Below, in pieces: positions 33,843 to 42,428 of a DNA stretch of 64,000 bases; positions within the stretch are counted from its first letter, which is position 1, and each line of letters begins with the position of its first letter. The stretch comes from Paenibacillus mangrovi. GTDB lineage: Bacteria; Bacillota; Bacilli; Paenibacillales; Paenibacillaceae. The notes under the pieces are model-generated. The model did not search any database. It was not told where the DNA came from and saw nothing but the letters and a program-made list of their open reading frames with translations. Position numbers and translations under genes: made by a program. Where the stretch lies: positions 62,001 through 126,000 of the forward strand of contig NZ_JALIRP010000004.1 of the NCBI RefSeq assembly GCF_022898935.1. The letters run 5' to 3'.

Positions 33843-34319
33843 GTGACAAAGAAAGATAATTCCCTTGCTCCACACGATCCGCCCAAGCCAGATCCTGCGC
33901 TCATACGCTTGAATGTGTTCATAGGCAAATGGAATACGGAAGGACTGATTAAGGCGAGTCCGTCCGGTCCGACTGCCAGGTTGAAGGCAATTGATACTTA
34001 CGAATGGCTACCTGGCGGATTTTTCCTTATTCACCACGTGGATGGCTATATGGGTGACGAAGAGGTTAAGACTATCGAGATCATAGGTTATGATACTTCT
34101 AGCGAGACGTACTTTACGCACTCTTATGACAATCGAGGCAGCGTCGGTAAGTATCAAGCGAATCTACTCGACGCCGTCTGGACAATTGCAGGAAAATCTG
34201 AGCGCTTCACGGGTATGTTTAGCGATGACAGCAACACCTTAACTGGCAGGTGGGAGTTGTCAGGCGATGGCGAGAGTTGGGTACCTTGGATGGATATCAA
34301 GTTGACGAAAGTCGTTTAG
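33843..34319 (+). CDS. DUF1579-like small protein
   Basis: The 158-residue protein has a lipocalin-like pattern of beta strands: LNVFIGKWNTEGLIKA, YEWLPGGFFLIHHVDG, IIGYDTSSETYFTHSYDNRG and FTGMFSDDSNTLTGRWELSGDG. The GKW and W.PGG.F....D segments match DUF1579 proteins, which have no established function. The start is GTG, five bases after a GAAGGAGG motif region. It stands alone between two copies of the dispersed element. Confidence 0.75.
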   Translation: MTKKDNSLAPHDPPKPDPALIRLNVFIGKWNTEGLIKASPSGPTARLKAIDTYEWLPGGFFLIHHVDGYMGDEEVKTIEIIGYDTSSETYFTHSYDNRGSVGKYQANLLDAVWTIAGKSERFTGMFSDDSNTLTGRWELSGDGESWVPWMDIKLTKVV

Positions 34320-34412
34320 CTGAAAAACGCCCCAAAACGTATAAACTCTTGGGGATCAATAGCGGAACTAACCACAAACAAGTGAGGATCTGAAGTTCCC
34401 GGCATGTATCGT

Positions 34413-34506
34413 TCAACTAACGGGACACTATAGCTTAATAAATAACTAAGACGCGGCTGCCGACATTGATCGGCAGCCGCGTTGTGCTAACGGGCAGTAT
34501 AGTTTA
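34413..34506 (+). repeat. Dispersed CTAACGGG element, copy R5 (full)
   Basis: Left arm CAACTAACGGGACACTATAG, linker CTTAATAAATAACTAAG, central stem ACGCGGCTGCCG...CGGCAGCCGCGT and right arm GCTAACGGGCAGTATAGT. All parts match the consensus. Confidence 0.9.
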
Positions 34507-34545
34507 AGATCATACGCGGGGAACCGTATCATAAAAAGGCAAAAT
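34507..34545 (+). repeat. Small dispersed repeat S1
   Basis: Contains ATACG-CGGGGAAC-CGTAT followed by CATAAAAAGGCA. Related sequences occur at 43649 and 45557, in each case touching a CTAACGGG element. Confidence 0.5.
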
Positions 34546-34728
34546 TATTAACAGTATTGCCCCATAGGCTTGGAGAGTTATTCCTCTCAAACGGTTCCAT
34601 TTTCAATTTCTAACCATCTGATTGGGAAAGTGGAATTAATCGTTTGTTGATTGTGGTATCTTGATTAATATCATAAAATGGAAAAAGTCTCCCGAAACTT
34701 TAGGGATAATAACCGGAGGGAAAGTAGA

Positions 34729-35403
34729 ATGATTCCCAAAATTCTGTACATTGAAGATGACTTGGAGATTGGCTCCTGGTTAACGAATTATCTGTCCAAT
34801 AGCGGTTATCTTGTCGAATGGTTACAAACTGCCAATAAGCTCACTGAAGAACTGCCAAGGGTTGATCTAATTATTCTTGACGTCATGCTTCCTGGGTTAG
34901 ATGGTTACTCAGTGGGTTTTCGTATCAGGAAAAGGTTCCCCCATATCCCGATATTAATGCTGACGGCCAGAACGTCTATCGAGGATAAGCTACAAGGTCT
35001 AGCATTCGCTGACGATTATATGACCAAACCATTTCATCCCGATGAGCTATGTGCGCGCATCAAAATATTAATACGCCGTAAGGGAGACTTTTCAGCGGAT
35101 CGCGTCCAACTGGGGCATATCATCATCGACAAAGAGTTGAATCGAATAACGAACGCCCAGACAGGAGAAGATATCGTGCTAACCGGCAAACAGTATCATA
35201 TTTTCATGGAGCTGTTTCAACACGCCAACCGCATCCTTACTAAGAAGAGGCTATATGAATCGGTCTGGGGGGAGTCTTATCTGGAGGGCGACAAATCCCT
35301 AATGGTACATATTCGTCATCTACGGGAGAAGCTTGAGATCGATCCTGGCAATCCGATGATTATTGAAACCATACGCGGAGTTGGCTATCGGCTCAAGCTA
35401 TGA
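34729..35403 (+). CDS. OmpR-family response regulator
   Basis: The 224-residue protein has a receiver domain (ILYIEDDLEIGSWL; phosphoacceptor Asp in LIILDVMLPGLDG; MTKPFHPDEL) and a winged-helix output domain (LTGKQYHIFMELFQHANRILTKKRLYESVWGESYLEGDKSLMVHIRHLREKL). It pairs with the kinase whose start overlaps its stop. The start is the ATG after GGAGGGAAAG; an upstream in-frame ATG at 34678 has no RBS. The pair resembles systems that respond to cell-envelope antibiotics, but no transporter is adjacent. Confidence 0.93.
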   Translation: MIPKILYIEDDLEIGSWLTNYLSNSGYLVEWLQTANKLTEELPRVDLIILDVMLPGLDGYSVGFRIRKRFPHIPILMLTARTSIEDKLQGLAFADDYMTKPFHPDELCARIKILIRRKGDFSADRVQLGHIIIDKELNRITNAQTGEDIVLTGKQYHIFMELFQHANRILTKKRLYESVWGESYLEGDKSLMVHIRHLREKLEIDPGNPMIIETIRGVGYRLKL

Positions 35404-36728
35404 TAAAAGGGAGATCTTTACTTCTTCGATACCTGTCTCTGATTTTGGTTGCTTTAATTATTTTTCCTCTTATACCTGCTCTATTCTATTTTCCGAATTA
35501 TCTATTAAGCAACAAAATCTTGCTTGATGCTGATGAGATTGAACGTGACTGGCGGCTCGAAGCTAAATTAATAAATGATACCTCCGCAGAAAACGTGAAA
35601 ACGCGATTACAGCTTCTCGTCGATCGATACCCTGGCACAGAGGCATTTTGGGTAGACAGTAATCGAATGACATGGTCGATTGGCGAACGTTCGGCTGATA
35701 TACCAGAGCGATGGACATATACCGACGCGATTGCGTTCGAAGCTCAGACGGGGCAGAAGGATCTGCAGACGTTCACGGCTCTACTTGGCGATGACGCTCG
35801 AAATGGTTTTATGACGATTCGTATTCCTCGTTCACTAACGACGATAGCTGATATTCCACCCTATCGAAATGTGACGCTAGTTACGATTATGGCAGGGGTA
35901 TATTCGCTGTTTTTGCTTGTCTCGTTCCTATTCTTCTATCGCATTCGTATCAGGCTTACCCGGTTGGAAGCGGCAATGATGGTGAAAGGAGAAGGCGGTT
36001 TTCCGAGTGGTGTTATTTCTAGTAGGAATGACGAAATCGGTCGTCTGGAACGATCCTTTAACACAATGAGCATTCAACTGAAAACGATGAGGGAAAACGA
36101 AAGAAAGGAGGAGGAATTGCGCAAGCAGCTAGTTGCTAATTTATCTCATGATCTTCGAACACCGTTAACGGTAATCAGGCAGCATGTTCATACACTTCTA
36201 AATATGCCGTCTGATTCGTCTCACGATTCGTTACGTGTCATAAATAGAAAATTGGACGATATCGGCAAGCTAATGGAAAATCTCTTCTCTTACTCGTTAT
36301 TATCGGCAGGCAAATATCCTATGGAAATAAAGGATACCGATGTTCTAGAAGAGCTTCGCAATGCAGCCGCCGACTGGTACCCGGTCTTTGAAGAGGAAGG
36401 GTTGGAAATCGAAATTGAATTGCCTGAGAAACGATTAGTGTGGCGAATTGACCCTTTCTGGTTCCGTATGATCGTCGATAATTTGTTTCAGAATGTTATC
36501 AGGCATGCCAAGTCGGGACGGTATATCGGTATTTTTTGCTACGAACAGGATGATGGAATGGCTGTAGCCATACGGGACCATGGACCCGGCATGACTTATC
36601 GCTCCGATGCGAAAGGGGCGGAAATCGGTCTATCCATTGTGTCGCTAATGATCAATGCTATGCATTTGCAATGGAGGATCGATTCCTCGAACAATGGAAC
36701 GACCGTATATATCGGCACATCAAATTAA
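35400..36728 (+). CDS. Two-helix sensor histidine kinase
   Basis: The 442-residue kinase has TM1 at about 10-32, an extracellular domain of about 120 residues, TM2 at about 160-182, HAMP, the H box LVANLSHDLRTPLTVI, N box DNLFQNVIRHA and G boxes RDHGPGM and GAEIGLSIVSLMI. It overlaps the response regulator by four bases (ATGA), indicating translational coupling. The extracellular domain is not one I recognise, so the signal is unknown. Confidence 0.93.
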   Translation: MIKGRSLLLRYLSLILVALIIFPLIPALFYFPNYLLSNKILLDADEIERDWRLEAKLINDTSAENVKTRLQLLVDRYPGTEAFWVDSNRMTWSIGERSADIPERWTYTDAIAFEAQTGQKDLQTFTALLGDDARNGFMTIRIPRSLTTIADIPPYRNVTLVTIMAGVYSLFLLVSFLFFYRIRIRLTRLEAAMMVKGEGGFPSGVISSRNDEIGRLERSFNTMSIQLKTMRENERKEEELRKQLVANLSHDLRTPLTVIRQHVHTLLNMPSDSSHDSLRVINRKLDDIGKLMENLFSYSLLSAGKYPMEIKDTDVLEELRNAAADWYPVFEEEGLEIEIELPEKRLVWRIDPFWFRMIVDNLFQNVIRHAKSGRYIGIFCYEQDDGMAVAIRDHGPGMTYRSDAKGAEIGLSIVSLMINAMHLQWRIDSSNNGTTVYIGTSN

Positions 36729-36798
36729 ACAAAACTTAAACATGAGGTCACCTGAAAGCTAATCTTAGTATGATAGGATAGTTATTGAGGTGATGAGG

Positions 36799-37305
36799 AT
36801 GAAGGTTGTTAAGAAAAGAAATCGGGCAGCGTATATGGCGTGCATATGCGGGGTGTTATATGCCCTTCCACACTTTTGGTGGGGCGTTGGGGTTTCGTTC
36901 GGTTTTCCGGGGGATTTTGCAAAGGCACCAGATGAATTATTGTCTCAAATAATCGGTTATTGGTTTATGGGAGTAGCGGCCGTGTTTGCTGCCCTGTTCA
37001 GCTTATCATTCGTTTATAAGTGGGGAGAAAAGCTACCGAGGAAGTTGAAGCTCATTCCTGCATGGATCGGATGTATAGGATTGTCCATATGGGGCTTTAG
37101 CTTCTTTGTTCTGAAGTTTCAATTCGCGATCGGACGTGTCGTGTCCGCTCCTGCTTTTGTTGAACAGGATGCAAGCCCAATGGCAGCATGGGGTTATGTA
37201 TGGTATGCTTTGTTCCTTGGTTGGGGCATCTCGCTCGGCCTTGCTGCATTTTTTGAAGCAAAATTACGAAACCATTCGGACATTACGATTAGGCAGGTTT
37301 ATTAA
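36799..37305 (+). CDS. DUF3995-like four-helix membrane protein
   Basis: The 168-residue protein opens with AAYMACICGVLYALPHFWWGVGVSFGFPGDF, typical of DUF3995, and has four predicted membrane helices (about 10-30, 50-72, 83-105 and 128-150). The function is unknown. The start is the third of several clustered start codons, chosen because GAGGTGAT lies five bases before it. It lies 70 bases after the kinase and may be part of that system's output. Confidence 0.75.
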   Translation: MKVVKKRNRAAYMACICGVLYALPHFWWGVGVSFGFPGDFAKAPDELLSQIIGYWFMGVAAVFAALFSLSFVYKWGEKLPRKLKLIPAWIGCIGLSIWGFSFFVLKFQFAIGRVVSAPAFVEQDASPMAAWGYVWYALFLGWGISLGLAAFFEAKLRNHSDITIRQVY

Positions 37306-37554
37306 CAGCGTGAATTCATCGTTCTGAATCCCTGTATAATTACGAAGGGCACCCAACGTTAGAGTGATACTAGAAGATGGCTATTCCGACGATCAGGTTG
37401 GCATTAAAACGACTTGCTGATCGGGAAGAGCTCGAAGACTATGACGTGGGAAACTAAATCAAAGTCAGTAATTCAAAGAAGGCAGTAACATCACCAACAA
37501 TGCATTCACGCTTCGCAACCTTACGGCTGCTCGGTTGCCGAGAAAAGTATTTCG
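37306..37554. other. Gene-free stretch before element R6
   Basis: One short frame reads MAIPTIRLALKRLADREELEDYDVGN and then stops. I cannot assign it, and it may be a fragment of a lost gene. No promoter or terminator stands out. Confidence 0.3.
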
Positions 37555-37630
37555 ATCAATAAATAAACTGAAACGCGGCTGCCGGCATGGATCGGCAGCC
37601 GTGTTCAACTAACGGGCAGGATTACGTAGT
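37555..37630 (+). repeat. Dispersed CTAACGGG element, copy R6 (left arm lost)
   Basis: Linker AATAAATAAACTGAA, central stem ACGCGGCTGCCGG...GGCAGCCGTGT and right arm CAACTAACGGGCAGGATTAC. The left CTAACGGG is absent. Confidence 0.85.
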
Positions 37631-37735
37631 GTCGGATGAAAAACTTTTACAAATTGTTGGCATACTACGATATGTTTGATATGGGTATTTTTTCTAAATA
37701 TTGATCTATATCAAAGATGATGGTGGGGTATAAAA

Positions 37736-38155
37736 ATGAACGAAGCTATGAGTGAGCGACTTATTAGACGGGTGTGCTGTAATTACATTCCCGTCACTGA
37801 CACCAAGAAATCTGCCGAATGGTACGTAAAACATTTTAAATTTAATTGGAACGGCGAAGCAGGTCCTGAGAGCAGTGCCATGCTTTACATGCGTGAAGGC
37901 GCAATTTTTTTAATACCCGTTAAGGATAGAAAAACGTTAAGCTTCCTCACTAAGGGAGAAGATGGATCAGATTTCGAAATGTTTACAATAAATTATGAAG
38001 TAGATGAAGAAGTAATTGATTCTCTATACCAAAGTTTGAAAGAAGATGGAGCGGTATTGACTGACTTAATTGATGAGGGTATCTGCGGTAGAAGCTTTCA
38101 CTTCAGAGATTTGGACGGGCATAAGTTTTCTGTAGTCACTCCTTATAAAGGATAA
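37736..38155 (+). CDS. VOC-superfamily (glyoxalase/bleomycin-resistance-like) protein
   Basis: The 139-residue protein shows the paired beta-alpha-beta-beta-beta pattern of the VOC fold: NYIPVTDTKKSAEWYVKHFKFNWNGEAG, then MLYMREGAIFLIPV, and in the second half GRSFHFRDLDGHKFSVVTP with the usual F.DLDGH.....P ending. A metal-binding His and Glu pattern is partial, so a lyase, dioxygenase or ligand-binding (resistance) role cannot be chosen. It is monocistronic and bounded by copies R6 and R7. Confidence 0.85.
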   Translation: MNEAMSERLIRRVCCNYIPVTDTKKSAEWYVKHFKFNWNGEAGPESSAMLYMREGAIFLIPVKDRKTLSFLTKGEDGSDFEMFTINYEVDEEVIDSLYQSLKEDGAVLTDLIDEGICGRSFHFRDLDGHKFSVVTPYKG

Positions 38156-38190
38156 GAAAACATCAGCATCTCAGAGTTCATCCGGCATGG

Positions 38191-38213
38191 TTAAACTACG
38201 GGCAGGATAGTTC
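38191..38213 (+). repeat. Dispersed CTAACGGG element, fragment R7 (right arm only)
   Basis: AAACTACGGGCAGGATAGTT is a right arm with an intact 5-base stem (AACTA and TAGTT); one A of the core is missing. Confidence 0.65.
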
Positions 38214-38278
38214 TACCTATTAACGAATATGTAAAATACTGAAGTGTTTGCGAAGTTCGATATGAAAGGTGAAATTTT

Positions 38279-39076
38279 ATGGATAAAAAAGAACAAGTAG
38301 TCTTAAAAGTATGGAATGATAAAATATCTATACACATTAATGGGACAGATAAACTAGCATTTGTAGACTATACTTCTGGAATGTATGACTTAATCAGAAA
38401 CGCTAGGTTTAGAACTCCTGAAAATGAAGAAGCTAAGCAGAAATACAAATATCCGTATTCAAATGAATATAAGAAAACACTACATCAAATCTCATTTGAT
38501 TATTATTTCGGGGAAGAGTATCGAAAAGAAGCATACAGTAAGGACTATATCATTGAGCACCTTGATAATGATGGTTTTAATTGCTCAATATCAAACCTTT
38601 TCTTATTAAAGAAAATTAAGAATACTTATAAAGGCTGGAATTTTGATAAGGTAGTTCATGATAGCAAACATATAGCAGCACTGACGATTTATCACGTGTT
38701 AGAGAATAGAACATTCCAAATAACTATTGCATTCAATGAGGAATACCGAAATGCTCACAGCGGAAAGTTACTTGAAAGAGTTCGGTTGCTCTATTCGTAT
38801 AGTTATGAAATTGTATTACAAGATGCTGAACAGATAATTGAAGCTATATCAAATAGAGAAAATATCAATTTTGAAAGATGGAAAGAAATTTACAGATTTA
38901 AAGATATTCGTGTTGAATATAGTTCTGAATTAGAATTAACGGAAGAAGAAAAGAATCAATCTCCAGGCACTTTAGTTATGAGAGACGGTCAGTACTACCT
39001 ACTTGTTGGGAGAACAGAAACTTCAACTGGACTCATCCACTCAATACCATACGATAAAAATTGGAATATTGAATGA
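38279..39076 (+). CDS. HNH-like hypothetical protein
   Basis: The 265-residue protein is not a confident family match. A central segment, DYIIEHLDNDGFNCSISNLFLLKK, resembles the beta-beta-alpha core of HNH nucleases (compare VHHIDGNKLNNRISNLEWL), but the first His of the usual HH pair is replaced (IEHLDND) and a third catalytic His is not obvious. The rest is rich in Lys, Glu, Tyr and Ile. AAAGGTGA precedes the ATG. The gene is clearly more AT-rich than its neighbours, which suggests separate acquisition. It is alone between R7 and R8. Confidence 0.6.
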   Translation: MDKKEQVVLKVWNDKISIHINGTDKLAFVDYTSGMYDLIRNARFRTPENEEAKQKYKYPYSNEYKKTLHQISFDYYFGEEYRKEAYSKDYIIEHLDNDGFNCSISNLFLLKKIKNTYKGWNFDKVVHDSKHIAALTIYHVLENRTFQITIAFNEEYRNAHSGKLLERVRLLYSYSYEIVLQDAEQIIEAISNRENINFERWKEIYRFKDIRVEYSSELELTEEEKNQSPGTLVMRDGQYYLLVGRTETSTGLIHSIPYDKNWNIE

Positions 39077-39108
39077 TCTTTATAAGTTATGCAGATTGAT
39101 GCACGAAC

Positions 39109-39187
39109 TTAAGCTAACGGAGAACGATAGCTTAATAAACTAAACCCAGTCTAACACTTTATTTTCGTGTTTTGACTGGGTTTTTGG
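39109..39187 (+). repeat. Dispersed CTAACGGG element, copy R8 (left arm plus unrelated terminator hairpin)
   Basis: The left arm AAGCTAACGGAGAACGATAG with linker CTTAATAAACT is followed by AAACCCAGTC...GACTGGGTTT and a T tract (39146-39187). The usual GC-rich hairpin and right arm are replaced by this ordinary terminator. Confidence 0.8.
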
Positions 39188-39357
39188 TTGTTAAACTAAA
39201 ACTTATTTCCGAAAGGCAAACGATTTTTTCTAGGTATAAGCGCATAAAATCAACACTGTCAGTCTACAACTATATTTTCTTTGGACATGAAAAATAGCAA
39301 ATAACCGCCAGGGTTTGAAGCACCATGGCGGTTATTTCGGTTTACTGTGCAATACGA

Positions 39358-39732
39358 TTATAATACTTGGACGTCAGATCCGATGGATGGCGCCGAATTG
39401 CCCCATTTCTGGACCCATTTTTCCATTTCCTTCAAAGATGATTGAAAATCTTTTCCTTTCTCCGTCAGCGAGTATTCAACGGAAATGGGTACGGTTGGGA
39501 AGACTTCGCGAAGGACAAGACCGTTGTTCTCCAGGTGGCGGAGTGTATCCGTGAGGGATTGGGTCTTGACGATTGATATCTTCCGTTGAAGCTGTTTGAA
39601 TCGTTGCGGCCCGTTAAGCAGTTCTTCAAGAACGAGGAAAGCCCACTTGGCACCCAGGATCTGCAGGACTTCGCAGATACTTGAGCCGGCACTCTTCAAG
39701 CAGTTTTTGTTCGTGCTGGTTTGTTCGTTCAT
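39358..39732 (-). CDS. HxlR-family regulator, divergent from an old yellow enzyme
   Basis: The 124-residue protein has the HxlR core: SICEVLQILGAKWAFLVLEELLNGPQRFKQLQRKISIVKTQSLTDTLRHLENNGLVLREVFPTVPISVEYSLTEKGKDF. A Cys at about residue 10-17 (CLKSAGSSIC) could sense electrophiles as in YodB/CatR relatives. AAGGAGG is nine bases before the chosen ATG; an upstream start lacks an RBS. It is divergent from the flavin oxidoreductase, the classic arrangement for an HxlR repressor of an electrophile-reducing enzyme. Confidence 0.9.
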   Translation of the reverse strand: MNEQTSTNKNCLKSAGSSICEVLQILGAKWAFLVLEELLNGPQRFKQLQRKISIVKTQSLTDTLRHLENNGLVLREVFPTVPISVEYSLTEKGKDFQSSLKEMEKWVQKWGNSAPSIGSDVQVL

Positions 39733-40030
39733 AGGTATGAACCTCCTTATAAAATGACTTCGGCCATATCGACGCAAGGTATCAGTTATTATTCATGTTT
39801 TCAGTATGGTTCAGTTCTTTTGCTTATGTCAATCCAGCAATTAAAATCATTATAAAAAAGTTAGTAGGTCAAATTAATTGGATTAGATCCAAAGCTTTTG
39901 CCTTCTTACAGGATGAAAACTTCTTGACTATAATGCTTATTAAATGATCCGTCAGACGTGACGGTACAGAACTCGAGTGGCAATGCGCTAGCCGTTGGGT
40001 AAATTGACTTCATCAAAGGAGATGTTCCAA

Positions 40031-41146
40031 ATGAAAGAACGATATCAATTTTTGTTTGAACCGCTTTACCTGCCGAATCAGATCCGGTTAAAAAATCGTG
40101 TCGTTATGGCTCCCATGACGCACATGTCTTCTCAACCCGATGGTTCCATCTCCGACCAGGAAGTGGAGTATTATGCTCGTCGTGCACAGGGTGTTAGCAT
40201 GGTCATCACGGCTGCCACGTGGGTTACGCCAAACGGCGGTATTCCTGGCGCACCGGCGGCTGACCGCGATGCGGTGATCCCTGGACTTCGCAAGCTTGCG
40301 TCAGCGATTCAGGAGCAGGGAGCTAAAGCGATTCTACAGATCTTCCATTCCGGCCGCCAAGCATCGTTAACTGGAGATCTTGTGAGTGCCAGTGCTGTGC
40401 CCGAGCAGAAAGAGGGAGCCATTGTACCGCGTGAATTGACGGAAAATGAGGCTGAAGAGCTTATCCATGCATATGGTCAAGCGGCAAGGCGTGCCGTCGA
40501 GGCCGGGTTTGACGGTGTTGAGATTCATGGAGCAAACGGCAATCTTCTTCATCAGTTTTTTTCACCATTTACGAATAGACGCAGCGACCGTTTCGGAGGA
40601 ACATTGGAGAAGCGGATGACGTTTGCTTTGGAGATCGTGGATGAGGTGAAACGGATCGCAGCCGTGCATGCTAAGAAGCCCTTTATTATCGGATATCGGT
40701 TATCACCGGAAGAGCCGGATACACCGGGAATTACGATGGCTGAAACACTCCCATTCGTAGATGCACTTGCGATGAAGGGGCTGGACTACTTGCATATCTC
40801 TTTAAAAAATTATGAAGCAGTACCACGTCGGGGAATCGTGGATTCTCGCACGCGCCTTGCCATTATTCAAGAACGTGCAGGACGTCAGCTGCCTGTAATT
40901 GGAGTTGGGAACGTGCAGACGCCTGAAGACGCCATTAAAGCACTGCAAACCGGAGTTCAGCTCGTTGCACTGGGACGGGTACTTGTCATGGAACCAGACT
41001 GGATGAAGTTGATTGCAGAAGGAGACGAAGATGGAGTCCAAACAACACTCTCTCTACAGGATCAACATAAATTGGTCATCCCGAACGGAATGTGGCAGCT
41101 CATATTAAGTGTTCCAGGCTGGTTTCCGGTTGCGCAGGAACCTTAA
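40031..41146 (+). CDS. NADH:flavin oxidoreductase, old yellow enzyme family
   Basis: The 371-residue FMN enzyme begins FEPLYLPNQIRLKNRVVMAPMTHMSS and contains GFDGVEIHGANGNLLHQFFSPFTNRRSDRFGG, the OYE signature with the substrate-binding H...N region. Later DYLHISLKNYE and GVGNVQTPEDAIKALQTGVQLVALGRVLVMEPDWM complete the TIM barrel phosphate site. It should reduce activated C=C bonds in enones or detoxify electrophiles with NAD(P)H. AAAGGAG lies before the ATG, 12 residues inside the longest frame. The divergent HxlR regulator is its probable controller. Confidence 0.93.
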   Translation: MKERYQFLFEPLYLPNQIRLKNRVVMAPMTHMSSQPDGSISDQEVEYYARRAQGVSMVITAATWVTPNGGIPGAPAADRDAVIPGLRKLASAIQEQGAKAILQIFHSGRQASLTGDLVSASAVPEQKEGAIVPRELTENEAEELIHAYGQAARRAVEAGFDGVEIHGANGNLLHQFFSPFTNRRSDRFGGTLEKRMTFALEIVDEVKRIAAVHAKKPFIIGYRLSPEEPDTPGITMAETLPFVDALAMKGLDYLHISLKNYEAVPRRGIVDSRTRLAIIQERAGRQLPVIGVGNVQTPEDAIKALQTGVQLVALGRVLVMEPDWMKLIAEGDEDGVQTTLSLQDQHKLVIPNGMWQLILSVPGWFPVAQEP

Positions 41147-41222
41147 AGCATATTGCTGATAATGAGAGAAAGGAGCTAGGGACCTTTTGAGGTTGCGGCT
41201 CCTTTGTTTGTACGCCCTGATG

Positions 41223-41335
41223 GTTAAGCTAACGGGACACGATAGCTTAATAAATAACTTAAACGCGACTGCCGGGATGGATCGGCAGCCACGTCAAGCT
41301 AACGGGCAGGTTAGTTCTAATATGTGTTAATATAG
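41223..41335 (+). repeat. Dispersed CTAACGGG element, copy R9 (full)
   Basis: Left arm AAGCTAACGGGACACGATAG, linker CTTAATAAATAACTTA, central stem ACGCGACTGCCGG...CGGCAGCCACGT, right arm AAGCTAACGGGCAGGTTAGT and extension CTAATATGTGTTAATATAG. It lies between convergent genes. Confidence 0.9.
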
Positions 41336-41455
41336 TTTATGTAAGACCAATAAATTACGGGCTAAACCAGGTGAATTGTATTAGTTTAAACCACGAATTT
41401 TTCCTTCTAAGCAACGATTTTGATTTAAATGGCAGATATGAGATTATACGGGGTG

Positions 41456-41493
41456 TAAAAAACGCCGGTGACCTTAAGCAGGAGACCGGCGTT
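41456..41493 (-). terminator. Terminator of the minus-strand VOC gene
   Basis: AACGCCGGT and ACCGGCGTT form a perfect 9-base stem, followed on the minus strand by TTTTTT, seven bases after the stop codon. Confidence 0.88.
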
Positions 41494-41499
41494 ACCATA

Positions 41500-41901
41500 T
41501 TAGCGTTTCGGCATTTTGCTCTCATCCATGTACAGCAGGTTCCAGCGGTGACCGTCCAGGTCGGCAAATCCTGCGCCGTACATCCAGCCGTCAATTTCAC
41601 TCGGCTTGCCAAAGATGCATCCTCCGGCAAACTCTACTTTTTGAATAAAGGCATCTACTTCTTCTCTGCTTTCAGCGCCAATGGAAAATATTACTTCTGC
41701 GCTATGGGAAGTATCTGCGGTTTTTGAACCTGTAAATTTCTCAAACGCCGCATCCGGGAACAGCAGAATCGTTGTTTGGCCTATGGCAAGCTTGGCTCTC
41801 TCGTTACCAACGCTCACCGCATGGAATCCAATCTCATTGAAAAAGGCAGTTGACCTCTCAACATCTTTGACCGGCAGGTTAATCCAAATCTCCTGTGACA
41901 T
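41500..41901 (-). CDS. VOC-superfamily protein
   Basis: The 133-residue protein has MSQEIWINLPVKDVERSTAFFNEIGFHAV at the N-terminus and MYGAGFADLDGHRWNLLYMDE at the C-terminus, both halves of a VOC domain of the glyoxalase-like, extradiol-dioxygenase-like group. AGGAGG is nine bases before the chosen ATG; the upstream in-frame extension would not be translated. It is related to the VOC protein encoded 0.5 kb away on the other strand (shared NLPVKD and DLDGH..... .YMD), so they are probably paralogues. Function not assignable. Confidence 0.87.
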   Translation of the reverse strand: MSQEIWINLPVKDVERSTAFFNEIGFHAVSVGNERAKLAIGQTTILLFPDAAFEKFTGSKTADTSHSAEVIFSIGAESREEVDAFIQKVEFAGGCIFGKPSEIDGWMYGAGFADLDGHRWNLLYMDESKMPKR

Positions 41902-42048
41902 GGCTGTAGCCTCCTGGAATATATTTTCAACTACTCCTACTATACACGACTTCTGGCAGCAGAAGCGAATCTTATAAAAGAAACCGAAATGTATGACATT
42001 CCTGTCATTCATCCTGCGGTTTCCATAGTAATCTTATTTACTTGTCTG

Positions 42049-42160
42049 CTACAGCATCGTCTCCGTCAAGGTATCGATCTGGCCAAGAATGGATTTCGCA
42101 TCAAAGTAGAAGTACGTTTTGTAATCCAGCGAAATGATATTGCCGTTCTTTGATCGTATT
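42049..42160 (-). other. Possible gene remnant
   Basis: A minus-strand frame reads KNGNIISLDYKTYFYFDAKSILGQIDTLTETML and ends at TAG. It looks protein-like but has no start in the window's frame and no family I can name; it may be the 3' end of a deleted gene. Confidence 0.3.
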
Positions 42161-42175
42161 TATGCCTCAAGGTAT

Positions 42176-42290
42176 TAAACTAAAGGGACACGATAGCTTA
42201 ATCTATAACTAAAACGCGGCTGTCGGCATAAATCGGCAGCCGCGTTGCATTAACGGGCAGTTTAATGGAATAATATGTATGATATAATGG
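42176..42290 (+). repeat. Dispersed CTAACGGG element, copy R10 (full)
   Basis: Left arm AAACTAAAGGGACACGATAG, linker CTTAATCTATAACTAAA, central stem ACGCGGCTGTCGG...CGGCAGCCGCGT and right arm CATTAACGGGCAGTTTAATG, whose stem is CATTA/TAATG instead of GCTA/TAGT. The extension TATGTATGATATAATGGG has a perfect -10 hexamer. Confidence 0.9.
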
Positions 42291-42428
42291 GATTCTGAAA
42301 GTGGATTTCATGCAAAAGGTTTGATGACCGGCGCAAATATTTCTGCTTCTAAGTAATTTGTCATAGGGATTTACCGCTTGGACAAAAACTCTGAGCGGAT
42401 TTTTATAAAATAGGATGAGGTGACCAAA

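Noticed and set aside
39315..39554. Plus-strand frame opposite the HxlR gene at 39358
   Set aside because: It is an antisense shadow; the minus-strand HxlR protein has full family motifs and an AAGGAGG site.
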